Notes under the pieces: generated by a model | Told to the model about the DNA's origin: nothing | Seen by the model: the letters and a program-made list of their open reading frames with translations, nothing else | Database searches by the model: none | Made by a program: the position numbers and the translations under genes | Source: Parachlorella kessleri | Lineage: Eukaryota > Chlorophyta > Trebouxiophyceae > Chlorellales > Chlorellaceae | Direction of reading: 5' to 3' | Length of the DNA: 63,492 nt | Assembly: GCA_001598975.1 (NCBI GenBank) | Contig: BBXU01002053.1 | Coordinates: forward strand, 1-63,492 | Shown: in pieces, positions 20,978 through 32,572 of the stretch | How positions within the stretch are numbered: the first letter of the stretch is position 1 | Layout: each line of letters begins with the position of its first letter

Positions 20978-22193
20978 TCAGGCAGCAGCGCTGGGTGGCA
21001 CCCAGGGCTGGAACTTGCGCCAATTCCGCCTCTCAGCATTAAACCAGGATCCCTTGGGCATGTGGCGGTCGGGCCCAGCGGTTGGGTTCCCCATGGCCTC
21101 CACTGCGTAGATGGGCCGCTTGAAGTCCGCCTGCCAAGGTCATATATAGCACACCAGGCCAGCCATGTGGTTAGACTTGGTTCTTGACACAACAAGCTAG
21201 ATCAAAGGGCTGCAAGGAGATCCCAGTGCGACTGCTACCAGCACCTGCGGCGTAGAAATGGGTCACCGCGCGCAACCCATGCAACCCATCAACCGGCCAG
21301 CAAAGCCCAAAGCCAAGAGCCAGCGCCCAAGGGTTTCCCCAGCCCTGCTCACATTGGTAGGGTTGGCATCGGTTGAGTGGTTAAGCCAGCCGTGCCACTC
21401 AGCAGGGACGGTGGTAGGTTCCTGTGTGTTGTAGTGGGTAGCCCCAGCGTACACCACCCACCGGTCGCGCACTGCAATCAAAACCCACTGCTCAGTGCCA
21501 ACTTCACAAACAACGGAAATTTTGCAGTGTACACAGTCTCGACCAGTTTGACATTTGAAGCAAATCGGTATACTTGTCACCATGCTTTCCGCCGAACTCG
21601 CATCCGTCCAGGCACCCGGGCAAGCACCGCCACTGTTGCACCTGTCTGAGCCTCCCTCCGAACTGAGGCTGACTGCCACTTACCGATTTGCTTCTCGCTG
21701 TTCTCATAGTATTTGTTGCCAAACTGGTCCATGCCCACAAGCTTGGCCCCAGGCCCATGCGCAACCATCGTTTCCCTGCAACAATAGACCCCAGAGGCAA
21801 GCTTCATCTCGCCCCCACAATCTTCTGGGCAAACCAGTTCCTAGTACCACAGTAAGAGGCTGCAGGCGCTGCCAAGGGTGCAGCCTCAGTTGCAGATTTG
21901 GGAGTGGAGGTATGGACACAGCAACCTAGCAACCTAGCAAGTGGCGGCCAGTACTCACGCAAGAGTGCCGTCAATAAGGACCTTCCACCCGCCAGCCTTC
22001 AAGGCTGTTGTAAGAGTTTCCTTCCCTAGAGCCTGCGCGAAAAGGGTGGTTCGTGAGAGGGATGCAAGTGAACAGCAGGGTAGCAGGGGTTGGAGCGGGG
22101 AAGGCAGAGGGTGCCTCATCGTGCAAGGAGGTCTAGCACCTAGGACACACGCCGATCCCTCACCTCTCCAAAATACGTGGTAAGCTTGTTCAT
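20978..22193 (-). CDS. NDUFA12: NADH dehydrogenase (complex I) accessory subunit NDUFA12 / B17.2
   Basis: Accessory subunit of mitochondrial complex I at the matrix arm. Five exons on minus: 22164-22193, 21959-22032, 21684-21775, 21353-21471, 20978-21130. They join exactly to 155 residues, close to the plant family length. Family motifs are unmistakable: KLVGMDQFGNKYYEN, DRWVVYAG, then VPAEWHGWLNH, HMPKGSWFN and a C-terminal WRKFQPWVPP. There is no cleavable presequence, as is normal for this subunit. The start ATG heads a 10-codon exon. The divergence of the first 30 residues (LTTALKAGGWKVLIDGTLA) is usual for the family. Confidence 0.96.
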
Positions 22194-23057
22194 GACTCGC
22201 TGTGGCAGAGCTACGGCAGCCTATGGGCTGTCACAGCGGTGCGTCTAGTCCAACCCTAGCCGCCAGACTGCAGATTCCAGCAAACAGTACCGCACAGCCC
22301 CTGGCTCGTCGTAGTATAAACGCAAGTACTGCTTGGATAACTGCACTCCCAGTCCTGGGCGTGCTGGGCATGATGCGCCCCGTTTGCCTCCCAACTCTTA
22401 AATTGGCATGACTGTCACATGCATTTCCATCTTAAATTGGCATGATGATATCCCAACGCATTATAGGCTGGGTAGTGTGCAAGTCGTCATATGCATCTTA
22501 CAGCTCATTATCCAATATAAAGGACCACGGAACAGGCTGTCATGGCTTGGAGGCTGGGCCAGCTTAGCTGGCCAAATCGCGCCACTTGCCCAGGTTAGCA
22601 AGCCTTCAATTCCATCGCTCACATTACACATCGTACCACTATGGCACGCCAGCAAATCTCACTCCACGTTCAAGCTTGATTCATTCATTGGCATACGGTC
22701 TGTGCACAACAAACAGAAGCATTCTTTGCCGGCCGGAAAAGCACCAAGGCTGCACGCATCACTCACTCCGCCTATGACACAACAGCAAACACGGCAGCAA
22801 CAGAGAGGCAGAAGCCTGCAAGACTGAACAATGCCCCGTTTGAAAATTGGCCTGGTGCTTTTCAAGGTGCCTCTCAAGGGCAAGCACGCAGCAAAAACAG
22901 GTAGGGAAAGCGCCAGTAAGTCAATACTATTGTGAGCTCTCCCATACAACATGCCACAGCGGTGGACAGGTACAGCACAGAAGCTGGAAGCCACAGCATT
23001 TGTAGTACAGCAGCAATCTCATCTTGTACAGCAAGTGCTCCAGTCAGCCGCCAGGCC
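22194..23057. other. NDUFA12 promoter and PSBS 3' region
   Basis: About 0.86 kb between two minus-strand genes. It contains a 16-base direct repeat (22396-22411 and 22430-22445, TCTTAAATTGGCATGA) and TTACA sites at 22498-22502 and 22624-22628 that could end PSBS transcripts. No exon was found. Confidence 0.6.
22624..22628 (-). terminator. Likely PSBS poly(A) signal
   Basis: TGTAA on minus, about 430 bases after the PSBS stop; a second one is at 22498-22502. Confidence 0.4.
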
Positions 23058-24871
23058 TTACTTCTCAACGAACCTTCCTGCAACAACACAAAAAGTACGT
23101 AGCTTGGGTCACCCAAGGCACAACCTCCTCTAGCAACTGACAGGCAACCTCGTACTGACCTGCGGTCGAACATCAAGTGACAGAGAACAAAAACAGCGCT
23201 GCACTCCAGGATAGCATGCCTTACCGCTGCCAGGGTTGATGGCCGCCAAGAGCATGAGGGAGACGAAAATGATGACCAGGGGCTCAGCCTCACAAGCCGG
23301 CACGCCTGCGGCACAGCAGTACCTGACCCTTGACGAGCACCGCTGCACCAGCCTCAGAATCTACATGTGCAGCAATAAGGACTGCCCCAAGCCAAGACAG
23401 CTGCATTTTTGGACAGCTTGCAGCGCTCCCGCTTTGGTCCACACTTAGCTGGGTGGGGTATGCAATGCAATTACACTCCACGGTTTACCTGTCTCAATCT
23501 CAAGGAGGCCCAAAGCCCCCTTGCCAGACAACAACTCCCCAGTGAAGAACACTGAGAGCATCAGCTGCGCCATGCGCCCCAGGGACAGCTCCTCCTCCTT
23601 CGTTATCCCACGCTGGCCTGAGCCAATATACTGCAGGCAAGGAAGGCGAAGAAATGTAACTCTTCGGGTTTGAACCACTCTGAGGACAGCTCTCACAGCA
23701 GCAGTCCCAGTTGAAGGGTTTGGGGTGTCAGTGAAGCAGCAGATTTAACACAGTGACACCAGGCTCTCTCACCTTCCCAGGCTCAGCCCCCTTCCGCCAG
23801 CCTGGAGGCTCCTTGTCAGCAACAAAGCGACCACGTGCTGGGAGTAAACCAGCAACCAGGTTGAATCCAATTCTGCAGTCAGAACATGGGACATATCAAA
23901 GCAGACACAACAGCAGTCCTGCCCTTCCAGGTGTAGGAATGTTTGCCTTGCTACCCTGCCACGCATGTTTTTGCAGGCCCTGCTTGAGTTACAGCCTACC
24001 AGACCCCTAGCAATGGGATAACTCACAGGAAGAGGACGGCTTTATCAGCCACCCAAAGGTTGGGAATGCCCGTCTCAAATTTCAAGTAGGTGATGGGCCC
24101 TTGGCCTGTTATCAGCTCCCCCACCAGCGCCGCTGAGAGCGCAAACAAAGACACTCGTCCAATCAGAAGTTCGTTAGACTGCACAACACATAAAGCTTGT
24201 CCGCTTTAGTGGCCTGTCACCACCCTGCTGGGGAGACAAGGCCGCACTGCTCCCAAACGGGGCCTTTTGTATGACCTGTGCACCTCGGAACGAGCTGGCA
24301 GGGAATAGGGCTGCGGCATAAGGCTAGGAGGGTAGGTGCGCTGAAGGAGTAGAGGTGTTACAAGTGGCTCATACCTTAGTAAACCCAAAAGGAACTCTTA
24401 AAAAAGAAGGGCTGATGAGGTCCAGCTCTGATCCATTGCCGCTGGCGACCCTTGGTGACAGGGGCTGCGCGCCGTCAGGGGTGGTAGTCTCCTGCTGCAC
24501 AGAATCCGAAATATTTAGGTCCGATCACGGCTTACCTTCCAACAAAATATCGCATAGCCACCGAGCGAGCAGGGTTCGAGGGCTTGTTGGAGGATCACGA
24601 TGAAGCGCCTTGAGCTACTGCTCGAGAGCCACAAAGTATAACTGCAAGATCTGGCATGTATTGCCCTGAAACACCTGTTTACCGGTCAAGCTAGGCCCAT
24701 GCTGGTCACTTGCCAGCTCACCTGTGTTTGATCGGCAGCGGCGGCGCCGATAGCCACGCACCGCTTTACGCCGCCAAGGAGGCTTCCGCAGTGTCGCGCT
24801 GAACGATCACGTGTATGCAGTGTAGTACGCGGCTGACAGTCCACCACCAGGCGAAGTGCACTGGCGGCCAT
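23058..24871 (-). CDS. PSBS: PSBS, photosystem II 22 kDa protein (qE quenching)
   Basis: Four-helix thylakoid protein that senses low lumen pH and triggers energy-dependent quenching. Seven exons on minus: 24722-24871, 24375-24494, 24027-24178, 23773-23872, 23489-23630, 23225-23305, 23058-23077, giving 254 residues. The first exon is a plastid transit peptide. Mature landmarks: FGFTKSNELLIGR, GELITGQGPITYLKFETGIP, ARGRFVADKEPPGW, EEELSLGRMAQLML, GELLSGKGALGLLEIETGVP and EAEPLVIIFVSLMLLAAINP, then the short tail GRFVEK. The internal repeat of two helix pairs is clear. Glu in both ETG motifs (about residues 125 and 220) is kept; from memory of the Arabidopsis numbering, these correspond to the protonatable E122 and E226. 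The first lumenal loop (NLWVADKAV) is unlike the plant 'YEAEP'. Confidence 0.94.
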
Positions 24872-25758
24872 CTTGGGGTTTGGCACGCTCCGAAAGTGCT
24901 GCGAGGTTTTCAAGCAGTGAAGAAGGCCTACAATTAAAAGCCGTGTGATTTTATTACTACTCGGCAGTCTACCACTCTTACAATCTTGGACGGCGGGAAA
25001 GCAGGGCGCAGGCAGCTTGGGGTGCCGCCTGGAAGTAGCCAAACTGCCATTCAGTCAGTGAACACTCTCTTCGCCCGTCTGAAGGGTAGAAGCATACCCC
25101 ACATCAGGTTTCCAAAAGAAACTCTCTCTCTCTCTCTCCAGACTGCACGCTTGCCTCGCACTTGTACATACAATTGGCATCACAAAGGTGCGGGGTTGAA
25201 TCTATGTGTGACAGCAATGTGACTGACCTGCAAGGGTGTTCAAAGATGTAAGACCAGACAAGGTGCGGAGGGCAGGGCACAGCAACCTCTTGCCCATTTC
25301 TCATTCCACCTTGCTTCTGAGGTCCACAGGGGTCCTACATCCTTCCAATGTGCTCCAGCGACATGCAAGAGGCACATGTAACCAAAGAGTCACAGCAACC
25401 ACATGCAACGGGAGTACATTATGAAGAATACTTCAACGTCAAAGGGTTTCTGGTAAACGTCAGCATTTCACGCAATGACCCAAGACAGTCAGCACAGCAA
25501 AGTGCGGGGCATACTCCAAAGCGTGCAGGCATGAATGCGTTCACTTGGCAAGCAACAAGTTCTTTGGGCTGTAGGGTGCGAAGCAACCACTCCCCACACT
25601 TCAATAGCACGCCGGGCATAACACCCATGCCCCGTCAATCGCACGTGGTGGTCCTCAGCAACGGAAGTTCCGCACGAGTGCAATGTGACGGACAGCAAGC
25701 GCTGCATGCTGCGTACATCCACCAGAGCCAGGAGGCCTTCAGCTTATACCCTACCAGC
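24872..25758. other. PSBS promoter and 3' region of the HA-repeat gene
   Basis: About 0.9 kb between two minus-strand genes, including a (CT)9 microsatellite at 25122-25139. No coding exon or RNA gene was seen. Confidence 0.6.
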
Positions 25759-28700
25759 CTACGACAATGCGTCTGCGCCGCTCCAGTCAAAGGCAATGCC
25801 ATCTAGCAGCCCTATTCTGTCCTCTGCCAGCCGCCGCGAGCGCTTGGCAATGCGCTGCACGCTGCACCAATTAATAAGCAGGAAGTCTGACCCCCCTGCT
25901 AGCGGGGCGGGGGTGGCATGGCCATGCTGCTCTTGGAAGGACCGCAGCTCATTGAACCACCGCAGCCACTCTGATTTCTCATCATCAAACTCGAACCCAA
26001 GCTCCTGTGTGAAGGTGACAGTAGTGGGAGAAAGGCCACTGGTGAGCGGGGGCGGTTTGCAGCGGGTCGCAAAGGGGAGACCAAGCAAAATCACATTGCA
26101 CCACACAAGTCTCGGCTACCCGTCGCAAGAGCTGCAGCCACGCACCAAACATGAGTGCCAACGAGACTGCAAACCAGAGCATAGATCCGCACCCCGGTGG
26201 AGTTTAGGCCAGCTCATGGGCCACGCGAGTGCAGAAGTCAAAAGGACAAAATAACCTGCGTGGCGGCCCAAGGCACCGAGAAAAGACCCTACAACACCCT
26301 GCCCTGGGCCCAAAATTGGCAAAGGGCGTCCGTGGCTCCAAGCTGAGCCACCTCTGGCCAAGCCTGCTCATATCTTACTCCGTTGGCAGCCGCCTCCAGC
26401 CTCAGCTAATCGCCCCAGGCATGACCCCTACTCCCGCCGTACCTGCAGCCTGTCCCTGCGATCGTCCTGCAGCTCCCCTCTACGCTGCATGCTGCGCTGC
26501 TTGCCCGCCCACTTGGCCAGCCCCGGGTCGTCGCCCTCGCGGTGGCCCACGTGGGCATCCCCGTACTGCTGGCAGTACTGCTGGAGCTGCATCAGCGCAT
26601 GGCGTGGACGCAAGAGCACTGAGCATCAAGAATGCATTGCTGGATTCCCTGATGGGGCTGCCAGGGGGACAACACAGGATGCGATGGGGTGCAGCACCAC
26701 ACCCACGCCTGCTCCCATCCATCCCCTCATGTGGCACACCGCCTTGTACACATGATGTGACTCAGTCGAAGACCAAGGCCTATCCCGGTGGTGGACGCTA
26801 GGCTTAACCTCTCTCACCCTCGGTGCTTTGTCATGCTCACGGAAGAAGCGGCCACCCCGACAACATGCACGCAGCTGAGTTACCTGCATAAGCGGTCATG
26901 AGCTTGCAAAGGACACATGCCTCACACCTGCTCGAGACGTCGCTCCCATTCTGCGGAGTTATCTGTGACCAGGCCGTGCTCCCAGGCTTGCAGCCGCTCC
27001 TGGGGAGTCTCTTCTCTTGACACCTACACAGCGTCACAGTAAACAGACCCAGCTGCACCAACTGAGACCAGTTCAACTAGTTTGTTGTTGAGCATCAGCA
27101 GTGGTCACAATGGTAGCTGTGGTCACAATGCAAGGCGAGATGCACAGCAGAATACTAGGGCTGCACCGATGGGCCTCCAGGCGCACCACCGGTGGATAAA
27201 GGCAAGCGGCAAGCTACAGAAGCGTTATACTATGACCTGGTGTGCATCCTTTAACACATGGCAGACCTTCCAAAGCCTTTCTGTCTCAACACGTTCCTCC
27301 ACGCTTTTGCTGCAACTACCGCACCACAACCGCCCCTGCTGCCTGCCTACCTGCACCCCCTGCTGCAGCAGCAGCGCAGGCTGAGCTTCGCACAGCTTGC
27401 CCACATCCACGCCCTCCGCCCCCTCGCTCACACGCATGTCCAGCAGCCGACGCATGATGCTGCATTTGGGAAGCAGGCCAAGACCCACATGGCTCAACCC
27501 TGGGGCGCTGGCTGAGGGCTTTTCTGGCATGCAAGCCGTCAATGGCCATGCCAGGACAGTTCAGCTCCCGACCAGCAAGGCATGGCTATCCTTCACAGAG
27601 ATACTCCGTGAGCAGCCAAGGCCCGTGATACCAAAGACTGCAAGTGTGTCTCAGCACTACCCCACCACAGTAGGCAGCATAGTAGCCGGCTTCTGCAAAT
27701 GGCCCAAGCCTGCAGCTCGACACAAGCAGTCCGATCCTCCTTCCTCCTTCCTCCTCCCATAGCCCCAACTACAAGTGTAGAGGCACGATTTACCAGGCGG
27801 GAACCCGGGCCACGAGCGCATGCGCAGCAGGGCAAGGGCCAGCGCTCACCTGCGGAAATCGGCACTTAAGAGAGCTGGTTCCCGCATCACCATCCAAGCG
27901 ATGTCCAGGTCACTGCGAGCCCCCAGAATCTGATGCAGGGCCAGCAGCCGCCGAGATACTTCGCGGACCTGCCATGGGGGCAGGCATATCAAGTTGGGGT
28001 GCTAACTTACCAGACGTGTCATGATATAACAGTGAACGCTATGAACTTGGTGCGTCGGGTGAACAAATTGCCGCTGCCAACAACACTTGCAAGCTGCCAG
28101 CTAACAAAGCAAGCAAGCACCAAGCACAGAGGTGATGGGAGTCAACTGCGGCTTCCAGGCAGCATTGCACCTCAGGAGCTAAAGCAACCGCATCCCGCGC
28201 ATGCGCTCCGTAAGTCCAACCCCGCCAGCGTGCTGGTGTGTCACCTGGGGAAGCGTGCTAGCACCGGCATCTTCAAAGAACCAGGCCGAGTAGATGCCGG
28301 GCAGCGGCTCTTGTGAGCTGAGCTGGTAGGCAGCAGCCTCATCTTCAACACCCTTGGCAGCTGCAACCAGCCGCCTGCAAGGGGCGGCAAAGGGTATCAA
28401 GTAGTGGGTGGTCTTGTGCCCAACAGCGGAAATCACTGCCGAACCTGCTTGGTCATCAGAAGCCCGCTTATCAGTACCTGACAAGCCTCGGTCCTTACCT
28501 GCGTGTACCCTGGTCAGTAACTCCTCTAGCCTTCCAGAAAGAATCTAGCAGAGCCTCAGCGATCCCCCAGCTAGTACTGGCTTGGCTGGCAGCATTCTGG
28601 CTACCGGCAGCAGGGCGGGCGCTGGTACGGGCTGCCTTGCAGAACTTTACTTTCTTAGCCGTTACCGAGGCTAGCTTGCAGCACGGCTGGCTCCACTGGT

Positions 28701-28761
28701 GCCGTCTGTCCAGAATCGCAGGACAAGTAAGGTGCGCGAGGTGGGAGCAGAAAAGCATCAT
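25759..28761 (-). CDS. Organelle-targeted protein with two helicase-associated (HA) repeats
   Basis: Seven exons on minus: 28499-28761, 28245-28374, 27850-27968, 27351-27459, 26928-27023, 26443-26586, 25759-26004. They join in phase to 368 residues. The N-terminus (about 60 residues, Ser/Ala/Arg/Lys-rich, few acids) is a transit peptide or presequence. The central part has two similar helical units ending in 'xxxEPALL': LDIAWMVMREPALLSADFR and VDVGKLCEAQPALLLQQ. The C-terminal half holds two HA domains. The first is LQQYCQQYGDAHVGH...LAKWAGKQRSMQRRGEL; the second is WFNELRSFQEQHGHATP...INWCSVQRIAKRSRRL, ending RIGLLDGIAFDW. HA repeats normally follow helicase cores, but algae also have stand-alone forms thought to bind nucleic acid. 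No helicase motif is present. The function is unknown; organelle RNA or DNA binding is inferred. Confidence 0.8.
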
Positions 28762-29104
28762 GCAGGAACACGGTAATGGGATTTCTTCCTATTGAATAGC
28801 AAAGCCACCGCTTTTGGCTGAGTTAGTGGAAACGCCGGTTTGATCAGCAGCCTGCGCTGGTGCACCTATCAAGGTGGTGTGGTGCCCTGTCCACACACCT
28901 CTCAGCAAAAGACGTACATCTGGTAAAGAAACAACGCCGTCAGGAGGTTTCTGAACTGGCCATCCAAGAAGACTGGTTCCCCGCCCTGGCCAGGGCGCTA
29001 AGACATGTCTAGACACCTGAAGGCTGCTTCAATTCACTTACAAGACGACTTCGGTTTGCTGGAAAACTTGTTGCCCATAATTTAGCGATAAAGGGTCAGG
29101 CAAC
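28762..29104. promoter_or_regulatory. Divergent promoter region, HA-repeat gene / HSCB
   Basis: 343 bases between start codons on opposite strands. No TATA-like box is convincing. It must contain both promoters. Confidence 0.5.
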
Positions 29105-30915
29105 ATGTTGCGTCGGGTGGCAGTGATGGTCTCGCGGTGTGGGGGTCGTGGGAGCCTCGGAGGCCTTGCAGCTACCTGGCAGAGAGCAGCCAACGATATA
29201 GATAGCTTCCTGCAGGCCTCGCCGGGGCCCTCACTCACGGCAGCAGGCTGCCATGCGAGCCCGCGGACTTTCAGCTCCACTTCAGCGCCAGTTGCCACCA
29301 GTTCCGAGCCCCAGAGAGCTGATGAGGCTGAAGCACTGCCCCATCGGCACTGCTGGCAGTGCGGCAGCGGGCTGGGCCAGCAGGACTTGTTCTTCTGCCC
29401 CCAGTGCAGCTCAATCCAGCCACCTGACCATGACGCTGAGTCCACGTACTTTACCGTTTTTGGCATGTGAGTGGGTGCCACGTCAGAAGCGGGTACTGCG
29501 CACTAGTTCTCAAAGCATCCCTAAGTGGCTATCCCAACTTGTCGCCTTTCATGCCAGTGTGTGGCCAAACCTCTCGAGCACCTTTCCGTTGCTGCTTGGC
29601 TGCAGGGACGAGCCTCGCTTTGACTTGCGTGAAAGTGAGCTCGAGCAGCGATACAAACAGCTGCAGCGGTTGCTGCATCCTGACAAGTTCTCCACAGGCT
29701 CCCAGCTCGAGAGAGAGTACTCTGATCAGCAGGTAGGCAACAACTGTAACAACAGCAGAAGGTGCGTGACATATGCACGCTGCCCTGCATGGGAGCAGCT
29801 CTTGACCAAATCGGCAGCTTGCTCACAATGCCTGTCGTGTGCTATGCGGGGCACGAGGGGGGTGTCGAAGTGGCTGGAGGGTCTGTGCGGCTTGAATGGT
29901 TCGGACACTGGTGGCCTATATTGAACTGGGGGATGCGAGCCTGGCATGCAGGCAGCGCTTGTCAACCAGGCCTATGATGTGCTGAAAAAGCCGCTCCGGA
30001 GAGCTCACTACATGGCAAGTGTCGAGGCACACGTTCACATTGGATTTTTCTACCGGGCAGCGTGCTGAAGGGCAGTCCGGGTGGAAGGGCATGCACTTTC
30101 AAGGGAAGCAATCTGCCCGACATGTAGATTGAGCGACTCTCAGGCAGGATTGCGAGGGTTGCACAGTTTCCAGTGCACATAATTTCCTTAAATGGGTGGT
30201 GCAGCTGCAGCAGCGCGGCCTGGGAGCGTGTGAGGGGCTGACGATCACCGACCCTGAGTTGCTGATGTACGTGATGGAGGCTAGAGAGGAGGTAGAAGGC
30301 ACCACGGAGCCAGCTAGGCTGCAGCAGTTGTTAGACGACAGCCGGGTGCAGGAGCAGCGCTGCGTGCAGGTGTGCGGTGGTAGCTGCCTTGCAGGAGCGA
30401 TTGTGTTACACATGCTTGGGCCTCGAGGCGAGCTCAATGATAACATGTTTTGATGTAGATACGGCGGGCTCAGTGATCAGATGGTTTGATGTAGATAGGG
30501 CATCCGCTGGTGTGTTATCATTGTTGCTTCTCTACTAGACTGCAGTTGAGGGCTGCCCGACGGGGGAACGGGGGAGGGGGGGGGGCACCGCGCGTGCTAA
30601 GAGACCTCACTAGGAAGAGTTTTGTGCCGGCTTGACTGCCATGCTTCTTCTTGGCTGGGCTCTGACCAACACAAGCAGCGGTCATGGGGAACCTGCCCAA
30701 ATAGCTGGTTGCTGCCACGGGGCGGCTACCCATCCGAGTTTGCTTCTCTCCTTGGGCGCAGCTGTCGGCGGCAAGCACCTGGGGCGGTGGCTGCTTGTCC
30801 TGTGCAGGAGCTGGTGACCGCGTTCCAGCAGTCAGACTTCTCTCGGGCAGCCGAAGTCACCACCCACCTGCGCTATGTGAAGCGCATTCAGGAGGCCATC
30901 ATTGACAAGCTCTAA
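29105..30915 (+). CDS. HSCB: HSCB, mitochondrial Fe-S cluster J-domain co-chaperone
   Basis: Stimulates the mitochondrial Hsp70 that transfers nascent Fe-S clusters from the ISCU scaffold. Five exons: 29105-29466, 29606-29732, 29952-30014, 30205-30369, 30808-30915, giving 274 residues. The N-terminus is a basic presequence. A zinc-finger-like CWQCG...FFCPQC (Cys 83, 86, 98, 101) precedes the J domain (YFTVFGMDEPRFDL), which carries the essential HPD at 145-147 in LLHPDKF. Further on come VNQAYDVLKKPLRRAHYM, then the HSCB C-terminal three-helix domain (ITDPELLMYVMEAREEVE, FQQSDFSRAAEVTTHLRYV) that contacts ISCU. The intron after exon 3 begins GCAAGT, a probable GC-AG intron, since the next exon is in phase only that way. 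TGTAA at 31352-31356 is a likely poly(A) signal. Confidence 0.96.
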
Positions 30916-32572
30916 CAGGCGGACAAGATGTGCAGTTACCTATTTTTGTTTTAGCTTATCATTTTTGCTCATCTTTTTAGGTTTTTACGATGTGTCTATT
31001 CTCCATGCTAAGCAGGCCCGCCCACCAGCATCCTCAGCTGTGCCGCCCGGCAGGCTCGGATAATTATATGTGTGCGTGGGCATGCCTCAGTGTTAGCCAC
31101 CGGCTGGCCCAGCTTCTCTTCTTAGCGTGGGTGGCAGGTAGTGCGAACAGGGAGTAGAGCTGGGCGGGACTGTGACTGACAGGGCTGGATGCAGAATGAG
31201 TCTGAGTCTTGCCTGAGTTGCCTTCTGCTGTGGTTGGCTTGTGACGCAACCTTAGGATTGTGGGGCTTGCAGGCTAGTTGTGGGAAGCCACCGAGCACAT
31301 AGAATGCACTCAAGTACCATGAAGTGCCCTAGATGGGTGCCAATGCTCATTTGTAACGGTGGCAGGCATTCAAAGCAAAGGAGTTGTATGGGTTATTTGG
31401 CCTGATACAGCTGAATGCAGTCATGCACTGGGGCTTCCCTATATGATGGGTCATTTGCCGGTAACAAACGCTACCCAGGTCAGTCTGGCAGATATTACGA
31501 AGCGGTATCTGGATGTAGAAGCCAGTATGCACGGAGACCTGTGCTGACCGGAATACACCTTCAGATCTGTCAGAGATGCCCCAGGGTCTTCTGAAGACCT
31601 GCTCTTGGATTACAAGGGGATATCAACGTCAACTTGCTGAGGTGGAAAGTGTTGCCAGTTCCAGGGCACCACGGCGCCAATCCCCCACATACCCAAGGCT
31701 GTAAGCTGTGGCACACAAGAAAACGATGCGAATGCCAGCCAGAGGAAGCAGAGCTGGCTCATCCAGCACATGCTGCCAAGCACACACTGCACTGGCAGAT
31801 CAAAACTGCTCAGCGCGTTGAGCATTCCAACCTGCTTACTACAAGAGCAATCCGGAGGTCAAGCAGAGTTGCAAGACGGCCTGGGACACAGGCACAGCAG
31901 TTCAAGTACTCGAGCAACCGTGGGTAGACGTGGGGCCAACCAGGGGGATGAACCAACACGAGAAGCGTAGCGGTAGGAAAGAAAGGTGGCTCAAGATAGG
32001 ATCTTTAAGGTCTACACAATCCCATCCTCAGTGCAGGCAGCGCTGGAGTGGGTGGCCCAGAGCAGAAGCCTTAAGCCAATGCCCCTCCATGTCCTTTTTA
32101 CTTTGCTGTTGAGACGTCTCAACAGCCAGTGCCCACCAAACCCATATAACCACACCTACAGCTGGTCTCGCCACTGCTGCAGGAGCAGCCTTCCCAGGGG
32201 TCACGTCCAACGAGTGCAGTGCAGTTTGCAGGAGGGGCAGATGTGGGAAGTGCCAAGGGGAAAGAGAAACGGTTTTGGGAAAAAACTAGAAGCCCCAGGT
32301 ATCCTGAGCCATCAACGACCACAATCTGTTGAAAGCCACCCTTTGTACAGCCAGCCTTCTTGTACATAGCTCCCTTGTAAACCAGGCTGCCAACATCTAT
32401 CTGCACCTTATGCATGTGCTGCAGCCCCTTAGTCCCGTCAAGGCACCCTGGCACCCCTACCAGTATCATAGAGCATGGAGCATCCTTTCACTCACACCAC
32501 AGCACGACTCCTTTCCTTGAATGCACCACATCCCTGGTTCTCTTCAAGGACCCCAGGTCCAACACGACCCCT
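30916..32572. other. Convergent intergenic region
   Basis: About 1.65 kb between the HSCB stop (plus) and the ankyrin-TPR stop (minus). It holds an inverted copy of the dispersed element at about 31124-31192, a TGTAA at 31352-31356 (plus) and a TTACA at 31610-31614 (minus signal). No exon was identified. Confidence 0.6.
31124..31192 (-). repeat. Dispersed element, inverted copy
   Basis: Reads in reverse GTGGGTGGCAGGTAGTGCGA then CAGGGAGTAGAGCTGGGC and GACAGGGCTGGATGC, the reverse complement of the 40.3 kb copy. Similarity continues a little past the end (AGAATGAG), as in the 51.8 kb copy. Confidence 0.85.

Noticed and set aside
27225..27542. mTERF-like reading of the 'EPALL' helical units
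   Set aside because: Only two units with weak resemblance and no proline at the usual mTERF position; the HA domains are the safer assignment.
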